This document shows positions 51,246 to 59,824 of a DNA stretch of 64,000 nucleotides, piece after piece. A program made the position numbers and the translations under genes. The stretch is from Acidobacteria bacterium Ga0074141. Lineage in GTDB: Bacteria; Acidobacteriota; Blastocatellia; Pyrinomonadales; Pyrinomonadaceae. The notes under the pieces are model-generated. The model had not been told where the DNA came from. It saw only the letters and a list, made by a program, of their open reading frames with translations, and made no database searches. Location of the stretch: the NCBI GenBank assembly GCA_001464665.1, contig LNDP01000023.1, positions 532,157 through 596,156 on the forward strand, given 5' to 3'. The stretch's first letter is position 1; the number at the start of each line of letters is the position of its first letter.

Positions 51246-54068
51246 TCAAGGTATCCGGTATGCCGGAACCGGTTCGTCACCGTCGACGCCGAAAGTGAAG
51301 ATACCGATGCCTGCCTGACTTCGGTTGATATACCAGATACCCGTCGAAGGGCGAAAAACCGCAAGATCCGCCTTCCCGTCGCCGTCGTAATCTCCGGGAA
51401 CGGGAATGTCGCCCTCCGCTCCCCAAGGAGCAGCATAAAAGCTCAGATCTTCACTGCGGAGAACATACCAAACACCTGTTTCCGGCCGGTAGAAAGCTGC
51501 ATCCGCTTTCCCGTCACCGGTAAAGTCCGCGGCCGTCGGCTTATCGGTCGCGAGCCCGAATGGTGTTGCAAAAACTCCGGCCGAACTGCCATCTATCCAC
51601 CATTCGGCTCCATTCACGCCGTTGGGCCGGAAAACCGCAAGGTCATCAATGCCGTCGCCGTCGTAATCGCCGATCTGGGGAACATCCCCGGCGGCGCCGA
51701 ACTGTTTGAAGATCGCTCCTCCCGAAGATCGGAGGTTATACCAGGTCGCATTGGCCGGCCGAAAGATGCCGTGGTCGTGGATGCCGTCGCCGTCAAAGTC
51801 GCCAACGGCCGGAACGTCGCCCGCCTGGCCCCATCCGAAGGCGTAATATGTCAGATCGTCGCTCCTTAGCACGCTCCAAACGCCTGCACTCGCATCCCAC
51901 GTCGCGAGGTCCGTTTTCCCGTCGCCGGTGAAATCGCCCGGAACGAGTTTCACATTTTCGGAGCCGAACTCGAAGGCACGATTCTGGTCGTCCGAACTTC
52001 GCAAGTACCACCATTGCGAGGCCGACCGCCGATAGATCGAGATATCTGTCCGCCGGTCGCCGTCCATGTCTACGAACGCCGCGGCCCGCCTGAGCGGCTG
52101 ATCACCGAAAATGCGAAAGGTGATCCGTCGCGAGACTGAAAATCCATGCTGTGCGTTCGGGTCCGTCACATACCATCGGCCGTAGAAAACGCGGTTCACG
52201 AGCGATTGGTCGTTCGGGATGGGAAAACTGATCGAGCCTCGGCCGTTGGCGTTCAGCGTCGTGATCTCGCTTCCGAGCGAACCCGAAACCGGCATGCTCA
52301 AAGCTATTCCGGGGTCGCGATCATCAAGAACGAGCCTCGCCTGAGCTCCCGGGTTTCCGTCCTCGACCGCCACGGTAAAACTGCCGTTACCGAGGAATGG
52401 CGGCTCAACGGCAATGGCCCTTGGGACCTTTCCGCCAAACCCTTGCCGCCCCTCGCCAACGACCGTCGGCACCCGGTTCGATTCGGTATAGAGCTTTGGC
52501 CGGTCAAAGGGCGGCAGTTCGTCACGCACACGGATGTCGGTCATCGGCCGCTTCATAAATGCCACCAGGTTCGCCTTTTCCTGACTGGTCATCTGCAGAT
52601 TGCGGATGAGCTGGCGATCGATATTCGGCGCATCGTGGTCGCCGCCGCGGTTGTAAAATTCGACGACCTCCTCAAGTGTTTGGAACTGCCCATTGCGCAT
52701 GTAAGGCCCGCGAAGTTCAACGTTTCTGAGCGTCGGCGTCTTGAAGGTCCCATCGTCAACAGGGTTATTCGTTATCGCACCTCTTCCGCGATCCTCAAGC
52801 TGTGGCCGGACGCCGATGTTGTGAAACTCATTATCGGCAAGAAGCGATCCCGTGTGGCAATCGATACAGCGTCTGTTAACGAACAGCGAAAGGCCGTTCA
52901 TCTCTTGCGGGGTCAATTGCTCGATGCTCGCGCCCCATCTGTCAAGAGGCGTTTGATCCGAAAAAAGCTGCCGCTCATGGCTGGCAATAGCCATTGCGAT
53001 CCTGGCCGGGGTAACTTCGGGTGTTCCGAAAGCCTCTTCAAAAAGCTCTGGATAGCTTCGATTCCCGATCCAGTTTCGGAGCGAAGGCGGAACATCCTCG
53101 GCCAGAACAAGCGGGCGCGCGGCGGCGACGCGGCTAGCGACCTGGACCCAGTCCCTTCCGCCGTGGGCCATTTCGACATCCGATACCGGCGGGCCAAGTA
53201 CCTGGCTCTCAAGGCTCGCCCCTGCGGCGATCAAGACCTCATTTGTCAGCGGGTCGCGAAACTCACCCGTGGCTCGACCGTCCCAAAACAGGCCGTTCGG
53301 AGTGTAACCGGCGTTGAGATAGCTTGGGGCTCTCCGCTTCGTTACCTGCGGGCGAAAGGCAAAAAGCGGCGAATCGAAATATGTGCCATCGGCGTTGTTC
53401 TTTGGCACTCCAGGCGAGCCGAAAACGTCATCGAAAGTGTTCGGTGTCCCGTCTGCACCGGGATTTCGAGAAGGGTCGTCGCCAAAGATCGTTCGCGGGT
53501 CGCGGCCGCCGGCCTCCGGGCGGTGACACGTGCCGCAAGCGACCGTATTGGTCGAGGAGAGTTGCTCATCCCAAAACAATGCTTTTCCGAGAGACGCCTT
53601 TGCAGCGGTCACCGAGTTTCCTGAAGGAGCCGGCGGCGGATCAAGCGGTGGAAATGGGCCGGGAAAGACGTTCCCATTTGCCCGGCGACCGGAAACCGAT
53701 CCGCTAAACGAACTTGAAACCGTCGAGTTTTCGGCACGGACCCAATAGAAGTAGGCCTGTCCGGCGACCGCGGTCAGGTCAAAGTAGTAGTTACCCGCCG
53801 AGGTTCCGACATCGGCCGCCGTATTCGCGTCATTGGCTGTATTGCGATAGACCCGGTAAAGCGTGGCCCCGCGGACAGTGTCCCAATAAATGCCGACCTT
53901 TGTCGCGTAAAGGTTGACGGTTGCCCGGACACCCGTAGGAGCGTCAAGCGGCCCCTTCGCGAAACGCTCTGTTGCCTTCGAGACCTCGGATCGGCCCGAA
54001 AAAAAAGCGACAGCAATTGCGGCAAACGCAATAAGTACAAGGATCTTCAAAGCTCGGGGGTTCAGCAT
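51246..54068 (-). CDS. FN3 - di-heme cytochrome c peroxidase - FG-GAP repeat protein (copy 2)
   Basis: The 940-residue protein has the same order as its neighbour: signal peptide, FN3 (about 38-130), di-heme peroxidase with CGTCH (178-182) and CIDCH (401-405), a linking sandwich, and six FG-GAP blades. The two align over their whole length with mostly conservative changes, so they arose by tandem duplication. Differences cluster in the linkers and in the blade faces, where partner binding would occur. Both are on the minus strand; 170 bp separate them, enough for separate promoters. The start follows a short gap divergent from dacB. Confidence 0.9.
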   Translation of the reverse strand: MLNPRALKILVLIAFAAIAVAFFSGRSEVSKATERFAKGPLDAPTGVRATVNLYATKVGIYWDTVRGATLYRVYRNTANDANTAADVGTSAGNYYFDLTAVAGQAYFYWVRAENSTVSSSFSGSVSGRRANGNVFPGPFPPLDPPPAPSGNSVTAAKASLGKALFWDEQLSSTNTVACGTCHRPEAGGRDPRTIFGDDPSRNPGADGTPNTFDDVFGSPGVPKNNADGTYFDSPLFAFRPQVTKRRAPSYLNAGYTPNGLFWDGRATGEFRDPLTNEVLIAAGASLESQVLGPPVSDVEMAHGGRDWVQVASRVAAARPLVLAEDVPPSLRNWIGNRSYPELFEEAFGTPEVTPARIAMAIASHERQLFSDQTPLDRWGASIEQLTPQEMNGLSLFVNRRCIDCHTGSLLADNEFHNIGVRPQLEDRGRGAITNNPVDDGTFKTPTLRNVELRGPYMRNGQFQTLEEVVEFYNRGGDHDAPNIDRQLIRNLQMTSQEKANLVAFMKRPMTDIRVRDELPPFDRPKLYTESNRVPTVVGEGRQGFGGKVPRAIAVEPPFLGNGSFTVAVEDGNPGAQARLVLDDRDPGIALSMPVSGSLGSEITTLNANGRGSISFPIPNDQSLVNRVFYGRWYVTDPNAQHGFSVSRRITFRIFGDQPLRRAAAFVDMDGDRRTDISIYRRSASQWWYLRSSDDQNRAFEFGSENVKLVPGDFTGDGKTDLATWDASAGVWSVLRSDDLTYYAFGWGQAGDVPAVGDFDGDGIHDHGIFRPANATWYNLRSSGGAIFKQFGAAGDVPQIGDYDGDGIDDLAVFRPNGVNGAEWWIDGSSAGVFATPFGLATDKPTAADFTGDGKADAAFYRPETGVWYVLRSEDLSFYAAPWGAEGDIPVPGDYDGDGKADLAVFRPSTGIWYINRSQAGIGIFTFGVDGDEPVPAYRIP

Positions 54069-54236
54069 GGTTCAACGAGTTATCGTGCCCGCAAGATGCC
54101 GGCGTGAACACTAAATGGGCAATCGTCGTTAACTACCAAGACAATAGCACTTGATCTGCAAATGCTCAATCTTTTTTTGCGGCAGAAAGAGTGCTGAATT
54201 GGTTCACTAAATCTGTGTGGGTTAATATAGGCCGAG

Positions 54237-55805
54237 ATGATGAAACCGCGAAGATTCCGAAATATCCTTTTCCCGGCAGTTCTTTTTCTGGCGATCTCGG
54301 CCGGCTTCGAGCACGCGACCGGGCAAACTCCGGTCACCAAGACCGTGTCGTCGGCTCCGGCGAGGTCGGCCGAACTTGCGGCCCTTGAAAGCTCGATCCG
54401 CACCGTGCTTTCGCGGCCCGAATATCGACGCGGGCAGATCGGTTTCAAGGCCGTTTCGGCAAAAGACGGGCGGGTGATATTCGAACACAATCCGGAAAAG
54501 TACTTCATGCCGGCCTCGAACATGAAGAACTTTACCGTTGCTGCGGCGCTTGAAAAGCTGACGCCCGATTACCGGTTCGCAACCTCCATTTACACTCGCG
54601 AGGCGGTCCGCGAAGGGACGATCGCAGGGCCGCTCCGGATCTTTGGCCGCGGTGACGTTTCGCTTTCTTACACCTCAAACAACGGCGACTATTTCAAGGG
54701 GATTGACCGCGTCGCCGATGCGATCATCGCGGCCGGTGTCAAGAAGATCGAAGGCGACATCATCGGCGACGAGACATACTTTTCGGGCAGCCCGCTTCCG
54801 ACCGGATGGGAATGGGACGACCTGCAGTTCTATTACGGAGCGGAGGTCTCGGCCCTGCCGGTCAACGACAACGCGGTCGCACTAAGCGTAAAGCCCGGCC
54901 CGGTCGGTTACTCATGCAGCGCACAATTGACGCCGGTCAATATGATCGTCCGGGTCGTCAATAGCTGTATTACGGCACCTGCGGGGTCGCCGCGGACGCT
55001 TCGCATCCACAAAAAGCTCGACCAGAACATCATCGAGATCAGCGGCGAACTGCCGGTTGGAAATGCGGGATACTCAGGCAACGTCGCCGTCTCGCGTCCG
55101 GCGGAGATGTTCGTTTCATTGCTCAAGCAGCGGCTTCAGGAGAAGGGCGTCGAGGTGACCGGCCGCACTTACGCGATGAACGACAAGGCTCGGATGCCGA
55201 CCGATATCACGTTCGAGCTTGCAAAGGTCGAATCGCCGCCGCTGTCTGTGATCGCGGCGATGACGATGAAGCCGAGCCAGAATATGTACACGGAAATCCT
55301 TCTCTGGACGCTCGGTGAAGAGGTCGGCCGAAAGATGCCGCAGCCGAACGGCAACCAGAATCGGACGAGCAGCGAGCTCGGGATAATGGTCGTCCGCGAC
55401 TTTATGAAGCAGGCCGGTGCTGCCGAGGATAGCTTTGTTCAATACGATGGAAGCGGGCTCTCGCGTCACAATATCGTATCGCCGGATGCCGTCATCGCCA
55501 TTTACGATTACATGGGCAGCCGCAGCAGGTTTGCCAAAGCTTGGCGGGACAGCCTGACCATCGGCGGTGTGGACGGTACACTCCGCAATCGCTTTAAGGG
55601 AACCCGCGGCGAGGGCAACGTCCGCGGAAAGACCGGCACCATCAATCAGGTCTCGGCACTCTCGGGATACCTTACGACCGCCGCCGGCGAAGAGGTCATA
55701 TTTTCGGCCTTGGTCAACGGCATTAGCGAAACCCGGACGCGGGTAGCTTTGATCGATGAGCTTGTGATGCTGCTCGTAAACTTCAACGGCCGCGTCATCG
55801 AATAA
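54237..55805 (+). CDS. dacB: D-alanyl-D-alanine carboxypeptidase/endopeptidase (PBP4, S13 family)
   Basis: PBP4 trims and cuts peptidoglycan cross-links in the periplasm. The signal peptide spans about residues 5-25. Active-site motifs are SxxK in PASNMKNFTV (near residue 94), SxN in GSGLSRHN and KTG in VRGKTGTINQ. The long insert between the first two motifs (RIFGRGDVSLSYTS, VKKIEGDIIGDETYFSG) is the mark of S13 enzymes. A weak promoter (TTGGTT and TAATAT at 54223-54228) would start transcription within a few bases of the ATG, so the mRNA may be nearly leaderless. Confidence 0.94.
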   Translation: MMKPRRFRNILFPAVLFLAISAGFEHATGQTPVTKTVSSAPARSAELAALESSIRTVLSRPEYRRGQIGFKAVSAKDGRVIFEHNPEKYFMPASNMKNFTVAAALEKLTPDYRFATSIYTREAVREGTIAGPLRIFGRGDVSLSYTSNNGDYFKGIDRVADAIIAAGVKKIEGDIIGDETYFSGSPLPTGWEWDDLQFYYGAEVSALPVNDNAVALSVKPGPVGYSCSAQLTPVNMIVRVVNSCITAPAGSPRTLRIHKKLDQNIIEISGELPVGNAGYSGNVAVSRPAEMFVSLLKQRLQEKGVEVTGRTYAMNDKARMPTDITFELAKVESPPLSVIAAMTMKPSQNMYTEILLWTLGEEVGRKMPQPNGNQNRTSSELGIMVVRDFMKQAGAAEDSFVQYDGSGLSRHNIVSPDAVIAIYDYMGSRSRFAKAWRDSLTIGGVDGTLRNRFKGTRGEGNVRGKTGTINQVSALSGYLTTAAGEEVIFSALVNGISETRTRVALIDELVMLLVNFNGRVIE

Positions 55806-55827
55806 TGCCATCCGGAAAGCGAAAAGA

Positions 55828-55870
55828 GACGCTGGGCGAACATCAGAGTTCGCCTCGCGTCCCTTTTTTA
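55828..55870 (+). terminator. Intrinsic terminator of dacB
   Basis: Stem GACGC-GGCGAAC / GTTCGCC-GCGTC with a 6-nt loop, then CCC and six T. It lies between the convergent dacB and RRM genes. Confidence 0.85.
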
Positions 55871-55892
55871 TTTGCTTCGGCTGATCGGCCGA

Positions 55893-56219
55893 TCAATAAC
55901 CGCCGCCGCCAAAATTCCCACGGCCGCCGCGATTTCCGCCGCCGCCACGATTTCCGCCACCGCCCCCATCTTCACGCGGGCGTGCCTCGCTGACGACCAG
56001 GTTGCGGCCGTCATAATCAGTGCCGTTGAATTGAGCGATCGCGTTCGTCGCCCCGTCCTCCGTCGCCATTTCGACAAAGCCAAATCCACGCGAGCGGCCT
56101 GTGTCGCGGTCGGTTATGACGTTCGCAGATGCTACCTCACCGGCAGCCGCAAAATGATCCCGAAGGTCGTCGCTCGTAATGTTAAAAGAAAGGTTTCCGA
56201 CGTAAAGTTTTGTACCCAT
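55893..56219 (-). CDS. RNA recognition motif (RRM) protein with Gly-rich tail
   Basis: The 108-residue protein is a single RRM followed by an RGG/Gly-rich tail. RNP2 is LYVGNLS (residues 5-11) and RNP1 is RGFGFVEM (near 45), with the aromatic residues that stack on RNA. The tail (GGGGGNRGGGGNRGGRGNFGGGG) resembles cyanobacterial Rbp and plant glycine-rich proteins, which act as RNA chaperones in the cold. AGGA lies 4 bases before the ATG. A leader of about 210 nt is predicted, as seen for cold-regulated genes. Confidence 0.93.
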   Translation of the reverse strand: MGTKLYVGNLSFNITSDDLRDHFAAAGEVASANVITDRDTGRSRGFGFVEMATEDGATNAIAQFNGTDYDGRNLVVSEARPREDGGGGGNRGGGGNRGGRGNFGGGGY

Positions 56220-56575
56220 TTTCCTAGAAAAGTATCCGAGAAGCAGAAAAGCCGGGCAAGGCGAGCTGGCCGATATTCGGCGGCCGACTCAAGGCAGCGA
56301 CGCACCCGTGCCGAAAGTTTCAGAAGCTTCAATTTGCAATTACCAAACTCTCAAGACCGAACCGAAAAGCGTCGCTTTCTAACTGACCGGACGGACGTAT
56401 CTGCCAAGACACAAAACGAGAGCAAAACAGTATGAAGAATATAGGTTTTACACAATTTCCGCAAGGTTTTTCTTTGAGCCGACGAGTGTTTACTATCACT
56501 TGCTCGCCGAACATCTTGAACGAAATCGATGGCAATTGGGCACAACGTCATCGTGGCCGACGATTAGGCCGTGAT
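56220..56575 (-). promoter_or_regulatory. Leader and candidate promoter of the RRM gene
   Basis: This 356-bp gap has no gene. Read on the minus strand, TTGCGG (56464-56459) and TATTCT (56441-56436) are 17 bp apart and would start a leader of about 210 nt. The leader carries no riboswitch that I recognise. It could hold a temperature-sensitive structure, which the sequence alone cannot show. Confidence 0.35.
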
Positions 56576-57355
56576 TCAATTTCCATCGAGTTCATTTGAC
56601 GAGAATGCGAAGCTCATGTTTGGCGGGTTCTTTTCCAGAAAACGGGCTGAGCGTTTGAAGTAGGCCTTTACGTTCGTTTTTAGGTACTTCGACCACGCGG
56701 GCTTTCGCTCCGACCGAAAATGGGCGAAGAGGGCGAGCGCGTAGCCATACGCTTCCTCAGTGAGATATCCGGCACCGCCAGCCCGCCAGCCTTGAAACTG
56801 AGAATTCGTCCATTGCTCGAAGACAAAACTCGAATTCGCACTAAAGACCCCGAGTCCATACAAGACGGTCACTAGGTCGGTCATCGGCTCGTGGGCCTCA
56901 TAGTCCTCATCAAGACGGCCTTCGCCGAGGAGTATCACGTGGCCAAGTTCATGAGCGATCGTTGCGACCATCATTTCCGGGTCGCCGGCCTGGTCCATGT
57001 TTAGCGAGATGGCGTGCTTGCCGCTCGGCTTCATCCGATAAGTGCCGAGCGGATGAGCCTGACCGGACTCCGGCGATGCAAGGGGATGAATCCGCCCGGT
57101 CGATTCGCCTTCAAAGAACCGTACCTCGATGGTTTCGTGATCCACGTCCATGTACTCGCAAACGCGGTCGACCATCTTTCTAACGGCGCGGCGGCTTCCG
57201 TCGTAAGCGTCAGGGAAGAAGTGCGGTTCGGGGAGAACGACCGGGACATCGCGGACAACTTCGGGGCTCAACTCAGCGACTAGCCATCTAAAAGAATCAT
57301 CGACCCATTGCCGCGATTCATCGTCGAGCGGGCATGAGGCTGACGACCAAAACAT
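56576..57355 (-). CDS. Hypothetical protein with HExxH metallopeptidase motif
   Basis: The 259-residue protein has no signal peptide and so is probably cytoplasmic. The zinc motif HELGH lies near residue 140 (MMVATIAHELGHVILLGEG), with acidic residues (EDYEAHEPMTDL) some 20 residues later that could supply the third ligand. The rest was not recognised; the C-terminal helices (YLTEEAYGYALALFAHFR) are typical of uncharacterised bacterial gluzincin-like proteins. It lies 2 bp downstream of mpl on the same strand and is likely co-transcribed with it. Substrate unknown. Confidence 0.75.
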   Translation of the reverse strand: MFWSSASCPLDDESRQWVDDSFRWLVAELSPEVVRDVPVVLPEPHFFPDAYDGSRRAVRKMVDRVCEYMDVDHETIEVRFFEGESTGRIHPLASPESGQAHPLGTYRMKPSGKHAISLNMDQAGDPEMMVATIAHELGHVILLGEGRLDEDYEAHEPMTDLVTVLYGLGVFSANSSFVFEQWTNSQFQGWRAGGAGYLTEEAYGYALALFAHFRSERKPAWSKYLKTNVKAYFKRSARFLEKNPPNMSFAFSSNELDGN

Positions 57356-57357
57356 AC

Positions 57358-58770
57358 TTAACCACGGGCCTCCAATGTTGATAGCAATTTTTCGTGGATG
57401 CCGCCGAAGCCGCCGTTGGACATAATGGCGATGACGTCGCCGGCCTTCATTTCGGGGGTGAGGTGCTCGACGATGGCGTCGGCGTCCGGGAATGCGAACG
57501 CTTGCTTGCCTTGAAGCTCGATATCCTTGACGAGTTCATCGACATCGAGCACCTTGCCGAGCTCGCTCGCCTTTGAGGTGTTATAAACGCTGGCGATGAT
57601 AATGTGATCGGCGTACGAGAAGGCCTTCGTATAGGGTTCCTGAAACACCGCCAGCCGCGAGGACCACGAACGCGGCTCGAAAACGGCGATCAAGCGGCGG
57701 CCGTCGTACTTCATCCGCAGTGCTTTTAGCGTTTCTTCGACCGCGGTCGGGTGATGGGCAAAATCGTCGATGACCGTAACGCCCGCGACCGTTCCGCGGA
57801 CCTCCATTCGGCGTTTGACGGATTTGAAAGTGTCGAGAGCCTCTTGGATCTTCTCTTTCGAAATCCCCCAGGCATCGGCGGCGATGATGACGGCAAGGCA
57901 ATTCCTTACGTTAAATTCGCCGATCAGGTGCATCTCAAATTCGCCCCAACGGTGGCCCTCTTTGAATACGGTGAAACGCGTCACATCGCCCGCAAAGTCG
58001 ATGTAGCGTGCCTGCCATTTGGCATCATCCGAAAGCCCAAAGGTCTCTATTTGGGTGAAGAGCCGCCCGTGCATTTCGTCGAGCACTTCCCTTACGACGG
58101 GCGAATCAATGCCGCAGATCAGCCTGCCGTTCCCCGGCACCAGGTTCATCAGCCGCGAGAATTGGAAATTGATCTCCTGCAGGTCGCGGTAGATATCGGC
58201 GTGGTCAAACTCGATATTGTTGACGATGGCAATCTCCGGCAGGTAGTGCATGAACTTCGGCTTCTTGTCGAAGTATGCCGTGTCATACTCGTCGCCTTCA
58301 ATGACGAAAAAGTCGCTGTCCGTGACCCGAAAGCTCGCTCCGAAATTCTGCACCACGCCGCCGACCAGAAAGCTCGGGTCAAGCCCGCCAACCTCTGCGA
58401 TCCACGTCGCGATGCTCGTCGTCGTCGTCTTGCCGTGCGTCCCCGCAACCACCAGCGAACGCCGCCCGCGGATGAAAAGTTCCTTGACGATCTCCGCCTG
58501 CGACCGATAGACGAGCCTGCGGGCAAGCACCTCTTCGAGCTCCGGATTGCCACGTGAGATCGCATTGCCGACCACCACGCAGTCCGCACCGATATCCGCA
58601 TTTTCCGCGCGATAGCCGTTCAAGATCTCGATGCCGAGAGCCTCAAGCTGTGTGGACATCGGCGGGTAAACATTCTGGTCCGAACCCGTAACCCGATGCC
58701 CGCCCGCCTGCAGCATCCCCGCCAGCGAAGCCATCGCCGTCCCGCAAATTCCAATTAGGTGGTAGTGCAT
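57358..58770 (-). CDS. mpl: UDP-N-acetylmuramate:L-alanyl-gamma-D-glutamyl-meso-DAP ligase Mpl
   Basis: Mpl reattaches recovered murein tripeptide to UDP-MurNAc in peptidoglycan recycling. The Mur-ligase order is complete: an N-terminal Rossmann part (HYHLIGICGTAMASLAGML), the ATP loop AGTHGKTTTTSI, the central EGDEYDTAYFDKKPKF, and the C-terminal RRMEVRGTVAGVTVIDDFAHHPTAV. The DEYDTAYFDK stretch and the HHPTAV motif separate Mpl from MurC. The start at 58770 gives the conserved MHYHLIG; a GTG 60 bp upstream would overlap the neighbouring gene. Confidence 0.92.
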   Translation of the reverse strand: MHYHLIGICGTAMASLAGMLQAGGHRVTGSDQNVYPPMSTQLEALGIEILNGYRAENADIGADCVVVGNAISRGNPELEEVLARRLVYRSQAEIVKELFIRGRRSLVVAGTHGKTTTTSIATWIAEVGGLDPSFLVGGVVQNFGASFRVTDSDFFVIEGDEYDTAYFDKKPKFMHYLPEIAIVNNIEFDHADIYRDLQEINFQFSRLMNLVPGNGRLICGIDSPVVREVLDEMHGRLFTQIETFGLSDDAKWQARYIDFAGDVTRFTVFKEGHRWGEFEMHLIGEFNVRNCLAVIIAADAWGISKEKIQEALDTFKSVKRRMEVRGTVAGVTVIDDFAHHPTAVEETLKALRMKYDGRRLIAVFEPRSWSSRLAVFQEPYTKAFSYADHIIIASVYNTSKASELGKVLDVDELVKDIELQGKQAFAFPDADAIVEHLTPEMKAGDVIAIMSNGGFGGIHEKLLSTLEARG

Positions 58771-58778
58771 AAATGCAG

Positions 58779-59363
58779 TCAAGCGATGTCGAACTGCCTG
58801 ATCGCTGTGAGTGACAAGGTGTGTATCCACTTTGATTCAAGAAATTTAGCTAGTCTTCGAAGTCGGTCGCCGATCACGTCGTTCTCGACCTTGTCCTTCA
58901 ACCCCCGAATTCGTGCGAGTAACTCATCGATCTCGATCATGTCACCTGTGAGGGCGGACTCAATAAAGATCAGGTCCTTTTCTCGCCCCGCAACAAGTTT
59001 CGCTGCGCACACATCGTAAGCATCAGCGCATAGAGCGACCGGCGTTCCTTCGTCATCGAGAAATGGGACTAGACGCTCCTGCCAGCCATCTGGCAGCACT
59101 ACCGTCGCAAGGCCAAGAACATCAGCAAAGAAACCATTCGCGACTTGATAATCGCTCAACGCTCCTAAACGCTCATCAAGTTCTTTCCGCTTAGAGAAGT
59201 TCGCACTGCTAAGCAGAAAATCGCACTCGACCGACCGCTTTGCGATCTCCGGAACAAATTCCAACGAGGCATGAAACGCTTGTGAACCGACAATGACCGG
59301 AATTTCTTCCCCAGAAATTTCTCGGTAATCCGCGATCAATTTATGCAAGTCCGGTTTCCGCAC
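58779..59363 (-). CDS. DUF6036-like nucleotidyltransferase (toxin-like partner)
   Basis: The 194-residue protein starts at GTG 59363 (MRKPDLHKLI), 5 bp after GGAG; the frame is open further upstream. The fold is nucleotidyltransferase-like: VIVGSQAFHASL replaces the GS motif, and VECDFLL carries a reduced acidic pair. The C-terminal part (CADAYDVCAAKLVAGREKDLIFIESAL) is a hallmark of this family, which resembles AbiEii-type toxins. The 23-bp overlap with the gene upstream and their paired occurrence in other bacteria suggest a toxin-antitoxin or defence pair. Activity has not been shown for this family as far as I know. Confidence 0.68.
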   Translation of the reverse strand: MRKPDLHKLIADYREISGEEIPVIVGSQAFHASLEFVPEIAKRSVECDFLLSSANFSKRKELDERLGALSDYQVANGFFADVLGLATVVLPDGWQERLVPFLDDEGTPVALCADAYDVCAAKLVAGREKDLIFIESALTGDMIEIDELLARIRGLKDKVENDVIGDRLRRLAKFLESKWIHTLSLTAIRQFDIA

Positions 59364-59670
59364 ATTCACTCCAAATAGCAGACCGTTCTTCACTGCTAAG
59401 CACACCGGCGAAGGGCGTGGAGGACCGCAGTCTCTGACATTCATCGGAGTCCTCCGTCAGTATCTTGATGATCTGATCGAAAGTTCGGGTTTCCAGAATA
59501 TCGACCCACTCCAAAAGTGCCTGCCGTTCCGGGCCTTCACCAAAAGCCTCGCTTGAAAGCCAACGTTTGAGATTCGCCCGAGCGACCCCGATCACTTCTT
59601 CGGGTTCTTTTAACAGCTTTTCCGCCACAAGCCGATGAAGCGAGAGCAAATAAAGATCCGAGAAATTCAT
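59341..59670 (-). CDS. Antitoxin-like partner of the DUF6036-type gene
   Basis: The 109-residue protein begins MNFSDLYLLSLHRLVAEKLLKEP and ends near PFAGVLSSEERSAIW. These two motifs recur in a bacterial family always found just upstream of the nucleotidyltransferase-like gene. The middle (WVDILETRTFDQIIKILTEDSDECQRLRSSTPF) is helical. It resembles a DNA-binding or toxin-binding partner but has no canonical helix-turn-helix. It may control its own operon. Confidence 0.65.
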   Translation of the reverse strand: MNFSDLYLLSLHRLVAEKLLKEPEEVIGVARANLKRWLSSEAFGEGPERQALLEWVDILETRTFDQIIKILTEDSDECQRLRSSTPFAGVLSSEERSAIWSECAETGLA

Positions 59671-59824
59671 TACGTGTAGTTTACCAAAAATTCTGGTCGA
59701 AGGGTTCGTCCCCTAAACCTCAAAAATCAAGTAGCTCTTCGATAGGCGAAAGTGCCGGAAAGCCATATTATAGCAGAGACAAAAATGACCCTTTGATTGA
59801 ATTTTGCACAGAATCCTTGCACGT

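Noticed and set aside
57358-58770. MurC assignment for the Mur ligase
   Set aside because: The DEYDTAYFDK stretch and overall length fit Mpl, and the position is not in a division/cell-wall cluster.
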